Assembly: GCA_025738555.1 (NCBI GenBank)
Contig: JAOVFP010000008.1
Span: 1,736,001 to 1,800,000, forward strand
From: Cyathus striatus
Taxonomy: Eukaryota; Basidiomycota; Agaricomycetes; Agaricales; Nidulariaceae
Reading direction: 5' to 3'
Length of the DNA stretch: 64,000 nt
Part shown: positions 60,536 to 64,000 of the stretch, one piece after another
How positions within the stretch are numbered: the stretch's first letter is position 1
Layout of the letters: every line of letters starts with the position of its first letter
The notes under the pieces: model-generated
Seen by the model: only the letters and a program-made list of their open reading frames with translations
The model's database searches: none
What the model was told of the DNA's origin: nothing
Translations under genes and position numbers: made by a program

Positions 60536-61359
60536 AGGTAGATGACTTTCATAACCAAACAACGTCATGTGATTAGCATGACACGTCCGAAAAAGGCAAT
60601 TTTTGCGGAAGTTATACTAATTAGTAGAATAACTTTACAACTGGACATCACCTCGCAAATCTGGCTCTAGGAAATTGTTGGTAGTAGTATATTACATGTA
60701 TATATGTTTTTATTTTGTGATAAAACACTGTGCAGAGAAACTAGTAGTAGAATCAGTGTTGTAGCTACAGTGTTGAGCATGGAAATGGTGAATGAAAGTC
60801 ATGTTGTGTCATCAATATCCTCAAATATCATTTGGTAATGCGTGAAGATGTACTTGAGAAGAATGCATTGGCTGCATTGGAGTCCATACCTTTGCAGACA
60901 ATGTGACGATTTGCAAACAAATCTCTTCAGTTTATGGATGCATATGAAAGGGTGTTAAATGGAAGGCAGGCAGCATGGGCTGCATGGGTATACCATGGAC
61001 ATCGTGTCCTTCCAGATGAACTTATGGAAGAGCTTGAGAAGGCAAATGTCATCTAGTTGTCTCACACAAAGATTGATCATCACAGTTCTCAGCGACAACC
61101 TTAAACTGAGTGATTGATCACTGCTTTGGAACAAAAACAAGAAAATAGAACTTCTCGCTGAGCAGGCACCCAAAAATTATGAAACTTTGTGGGTGTGTTC
61201 TATTCATTTGTATATACTATTTCCTAGAGCTATAATTTTCATAACATATCATATAACTGCTCTAATACCTTATTCAAAGAAAATTTTCCATTTTTAGATG
61301 TGTCATCACAGTAAAGTAACACACACATGACGTTGTTTGGTTATGAAAGTCATCTACCT
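60536..61359. mobile_element. TA-flanked Tc1/mariner-type element with decayed DDE transposase end
   Basis: Inverted ends AGGTAGATGACTTTCATAACC... (about 38 bp, identical) are flanked by TA (60534-60535, 61360-61361). Inside, the plus strand 60841-61056 reads as a transposase C-terminus with RFANKSLQFMDAY, NGRQAAWAAWVYHGHRVLP and a final stop at 61054-61056. One TGA sits just before RFANK, where related proteins have Arg (CGA to TGA). The catalytic part is missing, so this is a non-autonomous remnant. The family assignment rests on recalled similarity to basidiomycete DDE_3/Tc1 proteins. Confidence 0.65.
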
Positions 61360-61427
61360 TACATGTGGGTTATTTTGGTAGAACACAATCAAATACTAGG
61401 TACAAAGTTTACAACACTGATACAGAC

Positions 61428-62139
61428 TGTTATGTACCATACCACTCAGAGGGATAATAAGGGAGGCACTGGGTTTAGTGTGGAGGGAGCTAGTCATAGT
61501 ATTATGTAAGCTTGAGGTCGGAAGCAGAGAACTCAAAAAGTGCAGAGGTGAACCTTGGCTTCAGCTTATATATGCTGTGCCCCTTGTGATTCTCAGTGGT
61601 TTGTATTTCAAGGTCAAGGTAGGAACAAGCTCAAGGTAGGAGCAAGGTTGAGTGCAAAACACAGAAAGGTCAGAACAGAGGAAGGTCGGAATAGGGGCCC
61701 AGAACTAAGGATGAAACCTTAGAGACAATAGGATGGAGTATAGTGGTATATTCATAATTGTAGTTGATATGAAAACTGAAGTTACTTTACAGAAACTAAA
61801 TCTTAAATACTAAGTAAACTATGGAGTAGTTGACTTTGAGTGAAGTATAAGGGTATAGTCAGGGATAGGTAAATGTGGAGTCAGCCACCATAGAGGAGTA
61901 GTGGCTGAAGAATGGAAGGAAAGGCTACATATGATATAGTGAAACAGATAGGAGTTGAAATAGAGGAGTAATACAAAATAATGATATAGCAGATGAGCAC
62001 AAGTAAGTAATTGATAAATCATGACGACGTATCTGACAATTGGTCAGAAATGCAGCCAATGCAGAAGTGTGGGATAGTGCAGAATAGTGCAGAATAGTGC
62101 AGAATAGTGGAATAGTGGATTCTGGACACGGATGTAACA
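61428..62139. mobile_element. Solo LTR 4 (712 bp)
   Basis: TGTTATGTACC...GGATGTAACA with perfect 5-bp duplication CAGAC (61423-61427, 62140-62144). It shares the 'ggcttcagctta' core with solo LTR 3. A short triplicated 'gtgcagaatagtg' run lies near its right end. Confidence 0.8.
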
Positions 62140-62183
62140 CAGACTTGAGAAGCAATACTAACTTGTAAAACAGGTATCAAAGA

Positions 62184-63080
62184 CTAATGATTATCACAAC
62201 CACACCATTTTTTCTTGATAAAATAATACCAAGCAATTATTGCTAAACCAACCAAGCCACCCCCAATAATAATCACACACCCCAATGCCCCAGCCTTCAC
62301 TACTCCCAGTAACACAACCTCACTACTAGGCTCTCCTGCTGCACTCCTGTTATATCTGTGTCCGGATACATTGTGCCGACATTACTGAATGCTCCCACAT
62401 GACCTTCCAATACACCCATTCCATTCCCGGAATGTAACCACCACAGGTTTACACTTTCCGACATTCCCACCTGGGAACATACCCAGAACCCATTGGGTTT
62501 TCTATTGGATACTTCAGATACGTAGTTTCTCTTATGATGGCCTCACTGCGTCATTATACCATTACTCCTCTCTTCCATTCTCACTTGTACATTTCATTAT
62601 GGTCAATGTAGTTTAGTTTCTTATTCTTCATTCTGAGCATGTCATTTGCACCACTACTCCTCTTTTCCCAGTCTTTATTTCATTTACTTACACTTAGCAT
62701 TCTGTCTCCAGATTCATATCTATGTCTTACTAGTACATATAAATAGTCTTCCAAATGTACTAGGTAGTCTTCAGTATTCATATCAACTCTGTACACTTTC
62801 TTCCTACTCTAAGTTCTGAAACCTGCTCCAGGTTTTCCTTTGGGTTTCTCTCCCACTGCCTAGTGTAGTGGCAAAGCCCCTCACATATTCTGGAACATTT
62901 CCTTACATTGGACATCATCAGTTGTGAAATACAAACCATTCCCTGGGGATATCCAGGCAGCACAGCACATATGCTGAAGCCATGGTTTACTTCCACACTC
63001 CTGCTCCTGTTCCCATACCCATACTCACTTCGGGTTTCCATTATAGTTTTCCCATGCCCTCCAGGTGTCTTCGCAACCAC
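62184..63080 (-). CDS. Possible gene for a single-pass membrane protein (partial model)
   Basis: Two 3' exons are supported: 62501-62386 and 62346-62184, joined in phase across a 39-bp GT-AG intron. They encode a segment with MFPGGNVGKCKPVVVTF and CIGRSCGSIQSAAGEP, then a 25-residue hydrophobic span (AGALGCVIIIGGGLVGLAII), a basic KKKW tail and a stop. Upstream, 62778-63080 is open on the same strand with coding-like VNHGFSICAVLPGYPQGMVC, but the joins are not resolved. Topology suggests a Cys-containing outside domain and short cytosolic tail. Family unknown; it may be a decayed gene in this CpG-poor area. Confidence 0.35.
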
Positions 63081-64000
63081 TTCTAAGCAGGAAGAGAATC
63101 AGTATGTAACAACTCCTCAAAATATTGTACTCAATCATGCCTCCTTGTGTGCTAAATATCATTATAGATGCATTAAATTAAAAACACTTATTCCCTACCA
63201 AGTACTTTACTACAAGCTTGTAACTTGTAAGTCATTCATTTGCAAATTGCATCTTGAGACTGAATCCACCAGTTCTGTAAATTCAAACTCAGACCCAACT
63301 CAGACCACTGCAAATAGGCATGTCATATTGGTCCTTGCACATTACTTCTCTGTCTTCTCCCACTTCCCTTTTCCTTCCCATTCTTCCCTCTTTGCATTCC
63401 TCACTATCTCAGCCACCTTCTTCACACTCTATATCTGCCTTTCCTCTGACCAATCCCTATCTGACTTATTTCCTGAACAATACAACACATAGTAGTACAC
63501 ATATTTGTTCAAGGCCTAATATCAACTATAGACTGATGATGATGTATCTGAGTGAGTACAGTGTAGTCCAGTTGTTGTAGACATACATACTACCATCCTG
63601 TTCTCCACTTCAGGCCACTGCTCTGACATTCCAGAAGTGTGGTATTGTGAGTTTAGGATTGTTTTGGAGTTATACCCTTCTAACATTGCATTTAGGCAAG
63701 TGGCAGGGCCCACTACCTAAAGAATTTGATGGATAATGGATAATATTCACTGATGAGCCATTGAATATAAAAATATATATTATGTATAATGGGGAGTATT
63801 TGTTTGGAAGCATTTTTGCAATGATGACAAACTTTGAACTTGCTCACCAGACCACAATTAAGCAAACACTGCATGAAAGGTCAAATGTAGCTTGTTTAGT
63901 GTGGTGAGAATGTTCAGTGGGGTGTGTGCATGATCTGCTGTGAGGACTCAGAATGAAGTGGCAGCAGAGCATGTCACCTGTGGCATTGAAGCTGTCAACT
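63081..64000. other. CpG-poor right end, nothing recognised
   Basis: AT-rich sequence. A long plus-strand frame from 62908 lacks an ATG start and family motifs and is not called. No element ends or repeats were identified. Confidence 0.45.

Noticed and set aside
60347..60568. Frame starting MTLFGYESHLPY, found again at 61327
   Set aside because: Both starts are simply the inverted terminal repeat of the 60536-61359 element read in the two orientations.
62908..63492. A 194-codon plus-strand frame
   Set aside because: It has no ATG start, is biased to Ser/Phe/Leu, and lies antisense to coding-like minus-strand sequence.
1..64000. CRISPR arrays, operons, ribosome-binding sites, prokaryotic origins
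   Set aside because: The window is eukaryotic; no regularly spaced identical repeats with unique spacers exist and genes have spliceosomal introns.

Overview
This window is genomic DNA of a filamentous basidiomycete fungus, most likely an Agaricomycete. The genes carry many short introns (about 40-75 bp, GT-AG), coding exons are rich in CpG, and transposons of typical fungal types are abundant. I derived exon-intron structures by hand from splice consensus plus reading-phase continuity. Gene names are given only where motifs are clear.

Left part (1-31.4 kb) is mostly gene-bearing. A 2,230-codon Ser/Lys-rich disordered protein gene (2252-9303) converges on a PEBP-family gene (9835-10520, minus). 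An intact secreted alpha-amylase with a starch-binding CBM20 domain (13002-15615) is followed by a decayed paralogue (18945-21355). The 3.3 kb between them holds two MITE-like elements, one flanked by an 8-bp and one by a TA target duplication. Next come an unrecognised four-exon gene (23797-24695), two paralogues of an unrecognised small, possibly mitochondrial protein (25055-25825, probably 5'-frameshifted; 27508-28367), a SAP-like coiled-coil gene (26371-27165, minus) and a 16-exon drug/polyamine-type MFS transporter (28681-31389).

Middle part (31.4-48.3 kb) is a nested mobile-element insertion. A gag-only LTR retrotransposon with two identical 284-bp LTRs (31964-47716) is interrupted in its left LTR by a 12.4 kb Helitron (32131-44509). 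The right LTR gives the uninterrupted reference and fixes both Helitron ends. The Helitron carries a HUH Rep/PIF1 helicase gene with one homopolymer frameshift, a minus-strand gene of unknown function, and a gene with an OB-fold-like segment that may encode a single-strand DNA-binding protein. The composite seems to have landed in a minus-strand host gene.

Right part (48.3-64 kb) starts with a three-exon Gln-rich gene (48710-49487, minus) and an HMG-box gene with a duplicated exon (51719-53056). It then passes into a CpG-poor, repeat-dense area: a diverged copy of the HMG gene's flanks without the gene, a degenerate repeat array related to the HMG 3' flank, four solo LTRs with perfect 5-bp target duplications, and two TA-flanked inverted-repeat elements, one with a decayed DDE transposase remnant. 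A few possible small membrane-protein genes survive here.
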